Shown: piece by piece, positions 8,730 to 17,385 of the stretch
How positions within the stretch are numbered: the stretch's first letter is position 1
Layout: each line of letters starts with the position of its first letter
Assembly (NCBI GenBank): GCA_937899105.1
Contig: CALBPF010000050.1
Location: forward strand, 1 to 50,736
DNA: 50,736 nucleotides
From: an uncultured Flammeovirgaceae bacterium
Lineage (GTDB): Bacteria; Bacteroidota; Bacteroidia; Cytophagales; Cyclobacteriaceae
Direction of reading: 5' to 3'
The notes under the pieces: model-generated
Databases searched by the model: none
Told to the model about the DNA's origin: nothing
Seen by the model: the letters and a program-made list of their open reading frames with translations, nothing else
Position numbers and translations under genes: made by a program

Positions 8730-9386
8730 TTAGGCAAACCGAAATTTGAGATACTTTATATCATGCCCTTCAGCGCTAAACTTTTCTTCGTACTTAGTCC
8801 TGATCTCATGGCACTCTGGTCGCAGGTCAGAATGGTATAGATCAGAGGTATACGCCAGATCAATAATATCTTTACGGCCTTTCAGCGCTTCCAGTGTATA
8901 CTCGAACAAACCTGTATCGTCCGTTTTCAACCGTATCCATCCGTTCTTTCTAAGGATTGACTTATAAATATCAAAGTAACGTGTGTGGGTGACTCTCCGC
9001 TTTTCATCTCTGTCTTTCGGCCTGGGATCGGGAAAGGTGATCCAAATTTCGTCCACTTCATTGGCCTCAAAAAACCTGGCTAGCTCAAGCAGATGAATCC
9101 TTAGAAAAGCAACATTATCCAGGCCTTCCTCAAGGGCAATTCCAGCGCCCTTCCATATGCGGTCACCCTTAACATCAATACCAATATAATTTCTGTCTGG
9201 AAACAAACGAGCCAGTCCTATGGTATATTCCCCCCTGCCGCACGTCAGCTCAAGGCTAATGGGGTTTTCATTATTAAAATGCTTGTTCCAACTTCCCTTA
9301 ATAGTCTCAAAAAGTGGTTTACCAGGCTCAATTACGTTGTGTCTGGTCATATTTTCTGCAAATCGTTTTAGCTTTCCTCTTGCCAT
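8730..9386 (-). CDS. trmB: tRNA (guanine-N7)-methyltransferase
   Basis: TrmB methylates guanine-46 in the variable loop of tRNAs using S-adenosylmethionine. The 218-residue protein has the normal length and Rossmann-fold layout: 'LELTCGRGEYTIGLA' (SAM-binding glycine loop, residues about 45-60), 'NYIGIDVKGDRIWKG', 'VDEIWITFPDPRPKDRDEKR' (the family's catalytic aspartate and tRNA-binding region, near residue 118-137), and 'LKTDDTGLFEYTLE' followed by 'RTKYEEKFSAEGHDIKYLKF' at the C-terminus. The start MARGKLKRFAEN is the family's usual N-terminus. It stands alone: the riboswitch leader lies downstream and a palindromic repeat plus folC upstream. A cytoplasmic housekeeping gene with no oddities. 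Confidence 0.95.
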   Translation of the reverse strand: MARGKLKRFAENMTRHNVIEPGKPLFETIKGSWNKHFNNENPISLELTCGRGEYTIGLARLFPDRNYIGIDVKGDRIWKGAGIALEEGLDNVAFLRIHLLELARFFEANEVDEIWITFPDPRPKDRDEKRRVTHTRYFDIYKSILRKNGWIRLKTDDTGLFEYTLEALKGRKDIIDLAYTSDLYHSDLRPECHEIRTKYEEKFSAEGHDIKYLKFRFA

Positions 9387-9410
9387 TTTGCAAGACTACA
9401 AAAGCCATTG

Positions 9411-9448
9411 TTTAGACTACAAAGTTTTAAAAATTTTTGTAGTCTAAA
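9411..9448. repeat. Palindromic intergenic repeat, copy A
   Basis: Arms TTTAGACTACAAA and TTTGTAGTCTAAA are perfect reverse complements around a 12-base A/T loop. A further half copy (AGACTACAAAAG) lies just before it at 9393-9404. The arm core GACTACAAA is shared with the hairpins at 15627 and 17346. It lies between trmB and folC. It may be a REP-like mobile palindrome or a bidirectional terminator. Confidence 0.7.
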
Positions 9449-9546
9449 TAGACTGAAAACTTTAGGAATATGACTGGCGCTTCCAGTAGTATATACATGC
9501 TGGTTCTGAAGACAAATTGCCATGCGTAGTAACTGCGAAAGTCTAA

Positions 9547-10824
9547 CTACAAGCTGTCAAGCTCCGCCACAACAAATGTGCTGCCGCCGATGAATATCAG
9601 GTCTCTTTCTGAGGCTGATTTTATCGCCAGCCTCAGAGCTTCATTGACATCATGAACAACCTCTCCTTTCAGACCCATTATTCGTGCCTCTAAAGCTAAC
9701 TCCTCTGCCGGCATAGCTCTTGGAATACTGGCTTCACAAAAAAAGTAGATAGCCGTTTTTGGTAATAGCTCGAGTATTTTTGATAGGTCTTTATCCTTCA
9801 CGACTCCCCAAATAATAATCAACCGGTCGTAAACCTGTTGCTCAAGTTGCGTCATATTCTCAACTACACCCGCTTCGTTATGACCTACATCGCAAATGAC
9901 TTTGGGGGCTTCATTCAATACCTGCCACCGGCCTTTTAAACCCGTAGTTTCAACGACATTAGCCAATCCATCTTCTATGTGTTGATCCTTGATGACAAAA
10001 CCCCGGTCACCCAGTATATCAAGAGTCCTCAAAACACCACACACATTGGACTGCTGATAGTTTCCTTTCAGATCAGTTTCTATTCTCAAAACTTTGCCTG
10101 TTCCAAGCTGCAGTTGGTAAAGGCCGTCAATTTCGGAAAGCACAATATCTTCCGAAGCGAAGTATAAGGCGGATTGATTCTCAAGAGCTTTTTTTTCAAA
10201 AACCTGATCAATTCCAGGCTGACGCTCACTGATCACTACAGGGATAAACTCCTTAATTATGCCCGCTTTCTCACCTGCAATTTTCTCCATGGTATCGCCA
10301 AGCCATTGGCTATGATCCATCGAAATATTCGTGATTAAACTTACTTCCGGCAGGATCACATTGGTGGAATCAAGCCTCCCCCCCATTCCCACCTCAATCA
10401 CCGCTATATCCACTTGATGATGAGCAAAATAATCAAAGGCCATGGCCACCGTTATTTCAAAAAAAGAGGGCGCCAATTTTTCGATATGTGGTCTGATCTT
10501 TTTCACAAAATCAACCACGAACTGTGGTTCGACCGGTTCACCGTTTATTCGAATTCTTTCAGAAAAGTTCTTAAGATGTGGCGAGGTATATAGGCCTGTT
10601 TTATAACCTGCATATTGAAGCACAGCCGCCAGCATGTGAGAAGAGCTACCCTTGCCGTTCGTTCCGGCCACATGGATAGACTTAAACTGGTGTTGTGGAA
10701 AATTAAGCGCTTTACAAAGTTTGATCGTATTGGTAAGGTCTTTTCGAAAAGCGCTATCGCCAACCCGCTGAAACATGGGAAGTTGACTATACAGGTATTC
10801 TATTATCTCTTGATACGTGGTCAA
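9547..10824 (-). CDS. folC: Bifunctional dihydrofolate/folylpolyglutamate synthase
   Basis: FolC adds glutamate to dihydropteroate and to folates in an ATP-dependent Mur-ligase reaction, making and retaining folates that MetF and MetH use. The protein has the P-loop 'VAGTNGKGSSSHMLAAVLQ' near residue 55, the folate signature 'LYTSPHLKNFSERIRING', 'VIEVGMGGRLDSTN', and 'NISMDHSQWLGDTMEKIAGE' (Mur-ligase His/Lys region), and the C-terminal domain 'VICDVGHNEAGV'. The likely start is TTG at 10824, giving MTTYQEIIEYLYSQLP as in relatives. A longer TTG start at 10845 adds seven unconserved residues. Both starts are non-ATG, and no strong Shine-Dalgarno is visible. It is divergent from the aminotransferase gene, with about 85 bases between the start codons. 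Confidence 0.93.
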   Translation of the reverse strand: MTTYQEIIEYLYSQLPMFQRVGDSAFRKDLTNTIKLCKALNFPQHQFKSIHVAGTNGKGSSSHMLAAVLQYAGYKTGLYTSPHLKNFSERIRINGEPVEPQFVVDFVKKIRPHIEKLAPSFFEITVAMAFDYFAHHQVDIAVIEVGMGGRLDSTNVILPEVSLITNISMDHSQWLGDTMEKIAGEKAGIIKEFIPVVISERQPGIDQVFEKKALENQSALYFASEDIVLSEIDGLYQLQLGTGKVLRIETDLKGNYQQSNVCGVLRTLDILGDRGFVIKDQHIEDGLANVVETTGLKGRWQVLNEAPKVICDVGHNEAGVVENMTQLEQQVYDRLIIIWGVVKDKDLSKILELLPKTAIYFFCEASIPRAMPAEELALEARIMGLKGEVVHDVNEALRLAIKSASERDLIFIGGSTFVVAELDSL

Positions 10825-10908
10825 TGAACGAATGATTTGGCGCAAATATCAATAAATCATTCTGTGATTTTGGCAATCTTACTACCTTCATTGGCTGAAA
10901 GCAATTTG

Positions 10909-12210
10909 ATGAGACAAAACCTACTACGACAAGGCGCTGACGAACTCTCCTATGAGATACGGGGAATCGTAAGAAAAGCCGAGCAGTTGGAAACGCTGGG
11001 GCATAAAGTACATTGGGAAAATATTGGCGACCCTATCCAAAAAAACCAAACCATTCCGATATGGATGAAAGACAAGATCATTGAATTGCTTCAGGAAGAT
11101 AAAACCTATGGATACAGCCACTCAAAAGGTTTGTTGGAAACACGGGAATATCTTGTAGAGCAAACCAATCAATTAGGCGGCGCTCAAATTGATGTGGAAG
11201 ACATTACTTTCTTTAACGGACTGGGCGATGCTATTGCAAAAATGTATCAGTTTCTAACACCTACTTCCAGGGTAATAGGTCCATCTCCCGCCTATTCAAC
11301 ACATTCATCCGCAGAGGCTGCTCACGCTAATTCACATCCTATCACCTACAATTTGGATCCATCAAATTCCTGGTATCCGGATCTTGATGACCTATATATG
11401 AAGGTCAAGTACAATTCAAGTATTGTGGGTATTCTAGTGATCAATCCGGACAACCCTACGGGAATGGTTTACCCAAGAAGTATCTTAGAGCGAATTGTAA
11501 GCATTGCCAAAGAGTTTAATTTATTTCTTGTTTTTGATGAAATTTATCAGAATATCATTTACAACGGAGCGAAAACAGCGCTTATGGCTGAGATCATTGA
11601 CCACGTTCCGGGCATCTCATTAAAAGGTATCTCAAAAGAGTTTCCATGGCCTGGAGCGCGGTGTGGATGGGCCGAATACTACAACCGAAATACTGATCAT
11701 GATTTCGACAAACTTTGTCGTACTATCGATAACGCTAAAATGATAGAGGTGAGCTCCACTACGCTACCACAACGCGCCATTCCTTCGGTTATGCAAGATG
11801 AAAGATATAAACAGTTTCTAGCAAATGGTAACGAAAAGATCGGCGCGCGCAGTCGGCTGCTTCATGAATTGTTCTCTGATATAGAAGGAATTCAGTTTAA
11901 TCAAACAAATGGCGCTTTCTACAATACCATTATTTTCAAAAAAGACGTGTTGAATGATAAACAACACCTGAAAACCGATGATCCTGAAATAAGCCGTCTT
12001 CTACAAGATTGGATCACTCCGCACATGCCACTTGACCAGCGGTTTGTTTATTACTTACTGGCCGTAAAAAGGGTATGTGTAGTACCGATATCTGCTTTTG
12101 CGAGTGAATTATTGGGTTTTAGAATGACTTTACTGGAAGAAGATGAAAATGAGCAAAGGTTAATCTACGGGCGTATTAAAACAGGCTTGATTGAATACTT
12201 GAATTCATAG
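10909..12210 (+). CDS. PLP-dependent class I/II aminotransferase
   Basis: A 433-residue fold-type I aminotransferase. It has 'YGYSHSKGLLETREYLVEQ' (N-terminal substrate-loop region), 'FFNGLGDAIAKMYQFLTP', 'ILVINPDNPTGMVYPRSILE' (Asn and Asp that hold the cofactor), 'LVFDEIYQNIIYNG' and 'SLKGISKEFPWPGARCGW', where the Lys of SKEF is the probable Schiff-base lysine and the following Arg binds phosphate. The start was placed at ATG 10909 (MRQNLLRQGADELSYEIRGI), preceded by GAAAGCAA, rather than the in-frame codon at 10837, because upstream residues are low-complexity and overlap the folC start region. The amino-acid substrate cannot be told from sequence; relatives are annotated as alanine- or aspartate-type enzymes. 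It stands alone on its strand. Confidence 0.85.
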   Translation: MRQNLLRQGADELSYEIRGIVRKAEQLETLGHKVHWENIGDPIQKNQTIPIWMKDKIIELLQEDKTYGYSHSKGLLETREYLVEQTNQLGGAQIDVEDITFFNGLGDAIAKMYQFLTPTSRVIGPSPAYSTHSSAEAAHANSHPITYNLDPSNSWYPDLDDLYMKVKYNSSIVGILVINPDNPTGMVYPRSILERIVSIAKEFNLFLVFDEIYQNIIYNGAKTALMAEIIDHVPGISLKGISKEFPWPGARCGWAEYYNRNTDHDFDKLCRTIDNAKMIEVSSTTLPQRAIPSVMQDERYKQFLANGNEKIGARSRLLHELFSDIEGIQFNQTNGAFYNTIIFKKDVLNDKQHLKTDDPEISRLLQDWITPHMPLDQRFVYYLLAVKRVCVVPISAFASELLGFRMTLLEEDENEQRLIYGRIKTGLIEYLNS

Positions 12211-12248
12211 TTAGTGATTTAAGTTCTTTGAATAATCAATATCCTAAA

Positions 12249-12262
12249 TGTAACCGTTTACA
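12249..12262. promoter_or_regulatory. LacI-family-type operator upstream of the GH65 gene
   Basis: TGTAACCGTTTACA is a 14-base imperfect palindrome with the central CG and flanking AA/TT half-sites typical of LacI-family operators. The exact reverse complement occurs at 25095-25108, ahead of the symporter-glpFK operon. It lies 62 bases before the GH65 start. A LacI-family regulator is encoded at 47431. Binding is inferred. Confidence 0.65.
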
Positions 12263-12324
12263 GGTCAAGGTCCACCAATCCTTACCGTCGTTTGATATAT
12301 TTTTGGGCGATACTAAATGCATAA

Positions 12325-14649
12325 ATGGACTTAAAAAACAATCTAAGAACGGAAACGGATTGGGAAATTATTGAGAGTGCTTTCAACCCCGATCAACTGA
12401 TAACTACAGGCAGCAACTTCATGATCGGTAACGGCTATCTGGGTTACCGTGGGACGTTCGAAGAGTGGGAAGCTAAAGAGTATGTAGCTTGTGTAGTTAC
12501 GGATACCTGGGACAGGGCTGAAGGAAGCAAATGGAGTGAGTTGTGCAACGTACCCAATGCGCTTTTCACACAGTTATTTGTAGATGGTGAGATGTTATCT
12601 GCGTTCAGCGGAGAAACCAAAGCGTATTATCGGGCACTCAACTTTAAGTATGGCACGAATAGAAGGAATGTAGTTTGGCAGTCTGGTGCTGGCAAGAAGG
12701 TTGAACTTAATACCGAAAAGTTTGCCAGTTATGACAACCACCACCTATTGGTGATGCGCTATTCATTTAAGGCTTTAAATAAAGGTACTTATAAGTTAAT
12801 AACCGGTATTGACGGGCGAGTTTGGAGCATTAATGGTGAACACTTTAAATCGTACAAACCCTTTGACAATGAAGGTTTAGTTGGTCTAAAAATGAAAACC
12901 ATTGAGCTAGGCACGGAGGTTGTAGTGACAGAAGGCATTAAGTTAAATGGGGCTTCTCCAAAGTCATCTGGTATCCTGGAAGAAGACAAAAGAATACTTC
13001 GCGAATACGTATTCGAACTGGAATCTGAAGAAGAGGTATTTTTCGAGAAAGTCGTGTCAATTACTCATAACAATGAGATAGAACATCTTCTGGAAATGGC
13101 CAAGGAGGAAGTGAAAAATGGCCTTGAACAAGGTTATGCATCTCTAAAGTCGGTACACCAACAAAAGTGGGATGAGATTTGGAGAATTTCGGATATTCAA
13201 ATCGCCGGCAATTTGGAGGCTCAGGTTTTAGCGAGGTTCAACATTTACCAGGCCATTATTGCGACACCAAAACACGCTAATCTACCCATTGGAGCACGGG
13301 GCCTATCTTGCCAGGTATACCAAGGCGCCGCCTTTTGGGACCAGGAGACCTTCAATCTGCCCATGTTCATTTATACCCAACCTGATCTGGCAAGAAATCT
13401 GGTTACCTACAGGCATGACACCTTAAATGGCGCTAGAAGAAAAGCAAAAAAACTCGGTTATGATGGTGCATTCTACGCCTGGACAAGCGGCAAGACCGGT
13501 GATGAACTATTTCCGGATTATTTCTTTACCGACGTACTCACGGGGCGCCCGATAAGAAATCATTTCAACTGTTGGCAGATCCATATATCACCCGATGTTG
13601 TATATGGCATTTGGACTTACTACCAGGCCACAGAAGACTGGCTATTCATTGTAGATCATGGCGCTGAAGTAGCTTTTGAAATAGCTCAGTTTTTGGTTTC
13701 CAGAGTACATTTTAAAAAAGATAAAAACAGGTATGAAATCATCAGGCTACTAGGACCTGATGAATATCACGAAAATGTAGACAACAATGCCTACACCAAC
13801 TACCTGACCAAATACGCCTTAGAGAAGGCTATCTATATCTTTGATAAGATGAAGCTTAATAACCCTGAGGAATTTAACGATTTGGCTTCAAAAATCGGGA
13901 TATCAGGGGATTCGGTAAACATATGGCAAGAAATCGTCGACCAGATTTATTTGCCTGAGCCAGATCCTGAAACAGGGATCATTGAGCAGTTTGATGGATA
14001 TTTTAACCTGGAAGAAATTACTCCTGATGAATTAAGAAAAAGACTCATCGATCCAGGAGAATATTGGGGGTGGCCCAATGGAATTGCCGTAAACACGCAG
14101 GTACTTAAGCAGGCCGACGTAGTTCAGCTACTGGCCATCCTTGATGAATTCCCCAATGATGTGCTTACTGCCAACTATGAGTACTATGAACCACGCACAG
14201 AGCACGGTTCGTCATTAAGTCCAAGCGTACATGCCTTGGTAGCGAGTAAGGCCTGTCATGAGGAAGAAGCTTATCGCTACTTCATGGAGTCGGCCACCAT
14301 TGACCTTTACAATGCCAGCAAAAAAGTAAATAGCGGCGGGTCATTCTTGGGAGGAATTCATACCGCTGCCGCCGGTGGTGTATGGAGAATTATAGTAGAA
14401 GGTTTTGGAGGTTTTCAGCTTACGGAAAATGGTGTAAAGTTTGAACCTCGTCTGCCAGAAGAATGGGAAGGGCTTTCATTTAAACTCGTAACCAAGGGTT
14501 GTTTAATTGAAATCAGAATTGATAAAGAAGGTATTGCTATAAAAAGTGATAGAAATAATTCAACCGAATTGAAAACAGAATTATTCGATCAAAGTAAGGT
14601 ACTACAGCCGGGAGAAAATTTTGAGATTTCTTTGGTTCCCGAAGAATAG
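12325..14649 (+). CDS. GH65 family alpha-glucoside phosphorylase (maltose/kojibiose/trehalose type)
   Basis: The family cleaves alpha-linked glucosides (maltose, trehalose, kojibiose, nigerose, glucosylglycerol) with phosphate, releasing beta-glucose 1-phosphate. The 774-residue protein has the usual length and parts: an N-terminal beta-sandwich ('NFMIGNGYLGYRGTFEEW'), the alpha/alpha barrel ('YQGAAFWDQETFNLPMF'), 'LLGPDEYHENVDNNAYTN', whose Glu near residue 479 is the general acid, the phosphate loop 'PRTEHGSSLSPSVHALV', and 'GGIHTAAAGG', then a C-terminal beta-domain. No signal peptide is present, so it is cytoplasmic. The exact disaccharide cannot be told from sequence. No beta-phosphoglucomutase gene lies in the window, although the pathway needs one. 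It is divergent from the glycoside operon and shares its operator motif. Confidence 0.88.
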   Translation: MDLKNNLRTETDWEIIESAFNPDQLITTGSNFMIGNGYLGYRGTFEEWEAKEYVACVVTDTWDRAEGSKWSELCNVPNALFTQLFVDGEMLSAFSGETKAYYRALNFKYGTNRRNVVWQSGAGKKVELNTEKFASYDNHHLLVMRYSFKALNKGTYKLITGIDGRVWSINGEHFKSYKPFDNEGLVGLKMKTIELGTEVVVTEGIKLNGASPKSSGILEEDKRILREYVFELESEEEVFFEKVVSITHNNEIEHLLEMAKEEVKNGLEQGYASLKSVHQQKWDEIWRISDIQIAGNLEAQVLARFNIYQAIIATPKHANLPIGARGLSCQVYQGAAFWDQETFNLPMFIYTQPDLARNLVTYRHDTLNGARRKAKKLGYDGAFYAWTSGKTGDELFPDYFFTDVLTGRPIRNHFNCWQIHISPDVVYGIWTYYQATEDWLFIVDHGAEVAFEIAQFLVSRVHFKKDKNRYEIIRLLGPDEYHENVDNNAYTNYLTKYALEKAIYIFDKMKLNNPEEFNDLASKIGISGDSVNIWQEIVDQIYLPEPDPETGIIEQFDGYFNLEEITPDELRKRLIDPGEYWGWPNGIAVNTQVLKQADVVQLLAILDEFPNDVLTANYEYYEPRTEHGSSLSPSVHALVASKACHEEEAYRYFMESATIDLYNASKKVNSGGSFLGGIHTAAAGGVWRIIVEGFGGFQLTENGVKFEPRLPEEWEGLSFKLVTKGCLIEIRIDKEGIAIKSDRNNSTELKTELFDQSKVLQPGENFEISLVPEE

Positions 14650-14700
14650 CGACCAACATTGACTTGTCTTTTACAGTATAGTGAAGTACGCTTATGACTT

Positions 14701-15606
14701 TCAAGCTACTAAAAACGCAGCGCCAAAAACTCCTGCACTGTCACCCAGCTTGGGTTTCACAATCTTGGTATCAAAGCGGGTATTGAATGTATACTTGGCA
14801 GCCTCTTCTACGCCTTTGGTATACAGTAGGTTAATATTTCCTACTCCTCCTCCGATTACTATGATCTCAGGGTCGAGTATATTAATAATGGAAGAAATAC
14901 CGAGACCAAAAAAGTGAATCAGACGTTCAACAGTTTTTTTGGCGTAATCATTATTTTCCTGGTAAAGCTGCATAATTTCTTTAAGCGCTAGTTGTTCACC
15001 GGAGATCTCATGGTAATAGCGTTGTAGCGAAGGCCCAGAAATTATACGTTCCACACAGCCTATTTTTCCACAATAACATTGTCCTCCTGAATCATCGAGG
15101 AAATTATGCCCCCACTCTCCGGCAATTCCCTGGTTACCGTTGATAACCTGTCCATTTACCACCACACCTCCTCCTACTCCGGTGCCCATGATTACACCGA
15201 AAACAACCTTTGCTTTTGGGTTAATATCCTGAACAATGCCCATTCTTGCCTCTGCGAGAGCAAAACAATTTGCATCATTAGCCATTTCAATTGGAATACC
15301 TAGGACTTGCTCAAGGTCTTTTTTGAATGGCTTTTTATTAAGGGCGGTAGAATTACTGTTTTTCAATAAATGGGTATGTGGATCTATGGCGCCTGGCGTC
15401 CCTATCCCTAACCTGATAGGGTGATGACCAACATCATGTGCTATTTGATCAATAAGTAACTTGATGCGCTGTAGCACATGTTCATAACCCTGATGAGCTT
15501 CCGTAGCCAATCGTGTTCTGGATATGACTGAATTGTCATTAGAGTCGAGTACAACCCCTTCAATTTTTGTTCCGCCGAGGTCAATTCCCCATATTGTATT
15601 GTTCAT
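14701..15606 (-). CDS. ROK-family glucokinase
   Basis: A 301-residue sugar kinase that likely phosphorylates glucose to glucose 6-phosphate with ATP. It has the ROK landmarks 'GIDLGGTKIEGVV' (N-terminal phosphate loop), 'GIGTPGAIDP', 'NDANCFALAEAR' (catalytic Asp), 'GTGVGGGVVVNGQ', and the zinc motif 'CYCGKIGCVE' near residue 182. No helix-turn-helix region precedes the kinase, so it is an enzyme rather than a ROK repressor. It is the last gene of the symporter-glp-glucosidase operon, 75 bases after the oligo-1,6-glucosidase gene, with the palindromic repeat B in between. It would channel the glucose released by the neighbouring hydrolases, by phosphorolysis and by trehalase. Its 3' end is convergent with the GH65 gene, 51 bases away, with no obvious terminator. 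Confidence 0.9.
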   Translation of the reverse strand: MNNTIWGIDLGGTKIEGVVLDSNDNSVISRTRLATEAHQGYEHVLQRIKLLIDQIAHDVGHHPIRLGIGTPGAIDPHTHLLKNSNSTALNKKPFKKDLEQVLGIPIEMANDANCFALAEARMGIVQDINPKAKVVFGVIMGTGVGGGVVVNGQVINGNQGIAGEWGHNFLDDSGGQCYCGKIGCVERIISGPSLQRYYHEISGEQLALKEIMQLYQENNDYAKKTVERLIHFFGLGISSIINILDPEIIVIGGGVGNINLLYTKGVEEAAKYTFNTRFDTKIVKPKLGDSAGVFGAAFLVA

Positions 15607-15626
15607 ATTTCTAAATCCTGGGATAC

Positions 15627-15659
15627 AAACTACAAAAGTCTTGAAGACTTTTGTAGTTT
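15627..15659. repeat. Palindromic intergenic repeat, copy B
   Basis: A perfect inverted repeat: arms AAACTACAAAAGTCTT and AAGACTTTTGTAGTTT, 16 bases each, around a single G. It sits in the 75-base gap between the GH13 gene and the ROK kinase gene. On the minus strand it is not followed by a long U-tract, so it is more likely a dispersed palindrome than a plain terminator. Confidence 0.8.
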
Positions 15660-15681
15660 AATCTTAAATTCTGTAATCGGC

Positions 15682-17337
15682 TCACAACTTATGAAGTCTT
15701 GCTTCCCAAGGCCGGAGATGGTTATCAGTATTACTTTGAGAATAGTTGGTAATCTCTATGCGCCCCTGAATGTTATTCAGTTCATCGACAACGACCATCT
15801 CATTACTCATATTAAGAACCACCATAAATCCTGATTCTTCATCCCATCGTTCGAACATGTATAATTGCTCATGATCCGGATGAATGCATTTGTAATCACC
15901 GTAGACAAGCGTCTTGTTTGCTTTTCGGTATTTTATCATACTGCGGTAAAAGCTCAAAACAGAACCTCCATCTTTCTCCTGCTCAGCTACATTAATGCTA
16001 TCGTAATTAGAGTTGACTTTTATCCAGGGTTCAGCATCTGAAAAACCGCTATTTCCAGCGCTTGACCACTGCATTGGTGTTCTCGCGTTATCTCGACTTT
16101 GCCTATGTACCGCTGTCAAGACCTGATCCATGTTCCGACCTTCCTCTTTAGCCATTTTCCATAGCTGCAGAGTCTCTACATCGCGGTAATCGCTAATGGT
16201 ATCAAAAGCAACGTTGGTCATACCTATTTCATCACCCTGATAAATGTATGTAGTCCCCCGTAGAGTAAGCAACAGCATTGCCAATAATTTGGCCGATTCT
16301 TGATGATATTCTTTATCATTTCCAAAACGGGAAACCATTCGAGAGAAATCGTGATTCCCAAGAAAAATACCGTTCCAGCCTTTCTCTTTTAATGTTTGGT
16401 CCCAATCGGAAAAAACTTTTTTGAATTGTACCAGATCATAGTCCACAGGATCTAAGCGGCCTCCAGGTCCGTTATCCATGAACATATGGTCGAAGTGAAA
16501 GATCATATTTAGCTCATTCCGGTCTTCAGCCACATAGTCCAACCCATTTTCCAACGTTATTCCCGGGCCCTCTCCAACCGTCATGATGTCGTACTTGCTG
16601 AGTACTTCATGATTCATTTCTTGCAGGTACTCATGGATGCGAGGCCCGTTAGCATAGTATTGCTCCACTACTTCGCCTAAGTCATCTGAGAGAGTGTTTT
16701 CAAATTCCAATCGTTTAGATATTAGGGAGATGACATCCATGCGAAATCCATCAATGCCTTTGTCAAACCAAAACTTAATGATATCGTAAATCTCTTGCCT
16801 GACTTTTGGACTCTCCCAGTTTAGATCCGGCTGTTTCTTAGTAAAAAGGTGCAAATAGTAATCCTCCGTAGCCGCATTATACTCCCAGGTATCGCCGCCA
16901 AAGAAGGAAGGCCAATTGGTGGGCAATGATCCATTGTTTGATCGCTTCCAAAAGTAATAATCTCTATAGGGATTGTCTTTGGACTTCCTTGCTTCTTGGA
17001 ACCAGTGGTGTTCATCAGAAGAATGATTAGCAACCAGATCCATCAACAACCGCATTCCTCTAGCATGAATACCTTTCAGCAATTCATCAAAATCTCCCAT
17101 AGTCCCAAACTCATCGATGATGTTTCGGTAATCGCTCACATCATAACCGTTATCATCATTTGGCGACCTGTAAACAGGACAAATCCAGATGATATCTACC
17201 CCTAACGACTTAATGTAATCGAGTTTTTCAATGATACCCCGGATATCTCCTATACCATCGTTGTTAGAATCATTAAAACTTCTGGGGTAGATCTGGTATA
17301 CTACTCCCTCCTTCCACCACGTATTTTTTGTTTTCAT
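15682..17337 (-). CDS. GH13 oligo-1,6-glucosidase / alpha-glucosidase
   Basis: A 551-residue enzyme of the oligo-1,6-glucosidase group of GH13. It opens with 'WWKEGVVYQIYPRSFNDSN', carries 'MDLVANHSS' (region I), 'GFRMDVISLISK' with nucleophile Asp near residue 200 (region II), 'TVGEGPG' with acid/base Glu near 255 (region III) and 'GNHDFSRM' near 328 (region IV), then a short C-terminal beta-domain. Valine after the nucleophile in region II is associated with alpha-1,6 specificity in characterised relatives; this is an inference. No signal peptide, so it is cytoplasmic. It follows the amylosucrase gene after 48 bases that hold palindromic repeat C and precedes the ROK kinase. A substrate such as isomaltose, sucrose or glucosylglycerol cannot be excluded. 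Confidence 0.9.
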   Translation of the reverse strand: MKTKNTWWKEGVVYQIYPRSFNDSNNDGIGDIRGIIEKLDYIKSLGVDIIWICPVYRSPNDDNGYDVSDYRNIIDEFGTMGDFDELLKGIHARGMRLLMDLVANHSSDEHHWFQEARKSKDNPYRDYYFWKRSNNGSLPTNWPSFFGGDTWEYNAATEDYYLHLFTKKQPDLNWESPKVRQEIYDIIKFWFDKGIDGFRMDVISLISKRLEFENTLSDDLGEVVEQYYANGPRIHEYLQEMNHEVLSKYDIMTVGEGPGITLENGLDYVAEDRNELNMIFHFDHMFMDNGPGGRLDPVDYDLVQFKKVFSDWDQTLKEKGWNGIFLGNHDFSRMVSRFGNDKEYHQESAKLLAMLLLTLRGTTYIYQGDEIGMTNVAFDTISDYRDVETLQLWKMAKEEGRNMDQVLTAVHRQSRDNARTPMQWSSAGNSGFSDAEPWIKVNSNYDSINVAEQEKDGGSVLSFYRSMIKYRKANKTLVYGDYKCIHPDHEQLYMFERWDEESGFMVVLNMSNEMVVVDELNNIQGRIEITNYSQSNTDNHLRPWEARLHKL

Positions 17338-17345
17338 AATGCCAT

Positions 17346-17382
17346 TTAGACTACAAAAGTCTTGAAGACTTTTGTGGTTTAA
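17346..17382. repeat. Palindromic intergenic repeat, copy C
   Basis: Arms ACTACAAAAGTCTT and AAGACTTTTGTGGT around a central G, with one mismatch (a G:T pair in RNA). The sequence is nearly identical to copy B. It occupies nearly the whole gap between the amylosucrase and GH13 genes. Confidence 0.75.
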
Positions 17383-17385
17383 TCA

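Noticed and set aside
10837..10908. Longer N-terminus for the aminotransferase
   Set aside because: The extra 24 residues are not typical of the family and overlap the folC start region; ATG 10909 has a purine-rich ribosome-binding stretch.
12325..14649. Specific naming of the GH65 protein as glucosylglycerol or trehalose phosphorylase
   Set aside because: The visible motifs are common to the whole family; specificity needs a tree or assay.
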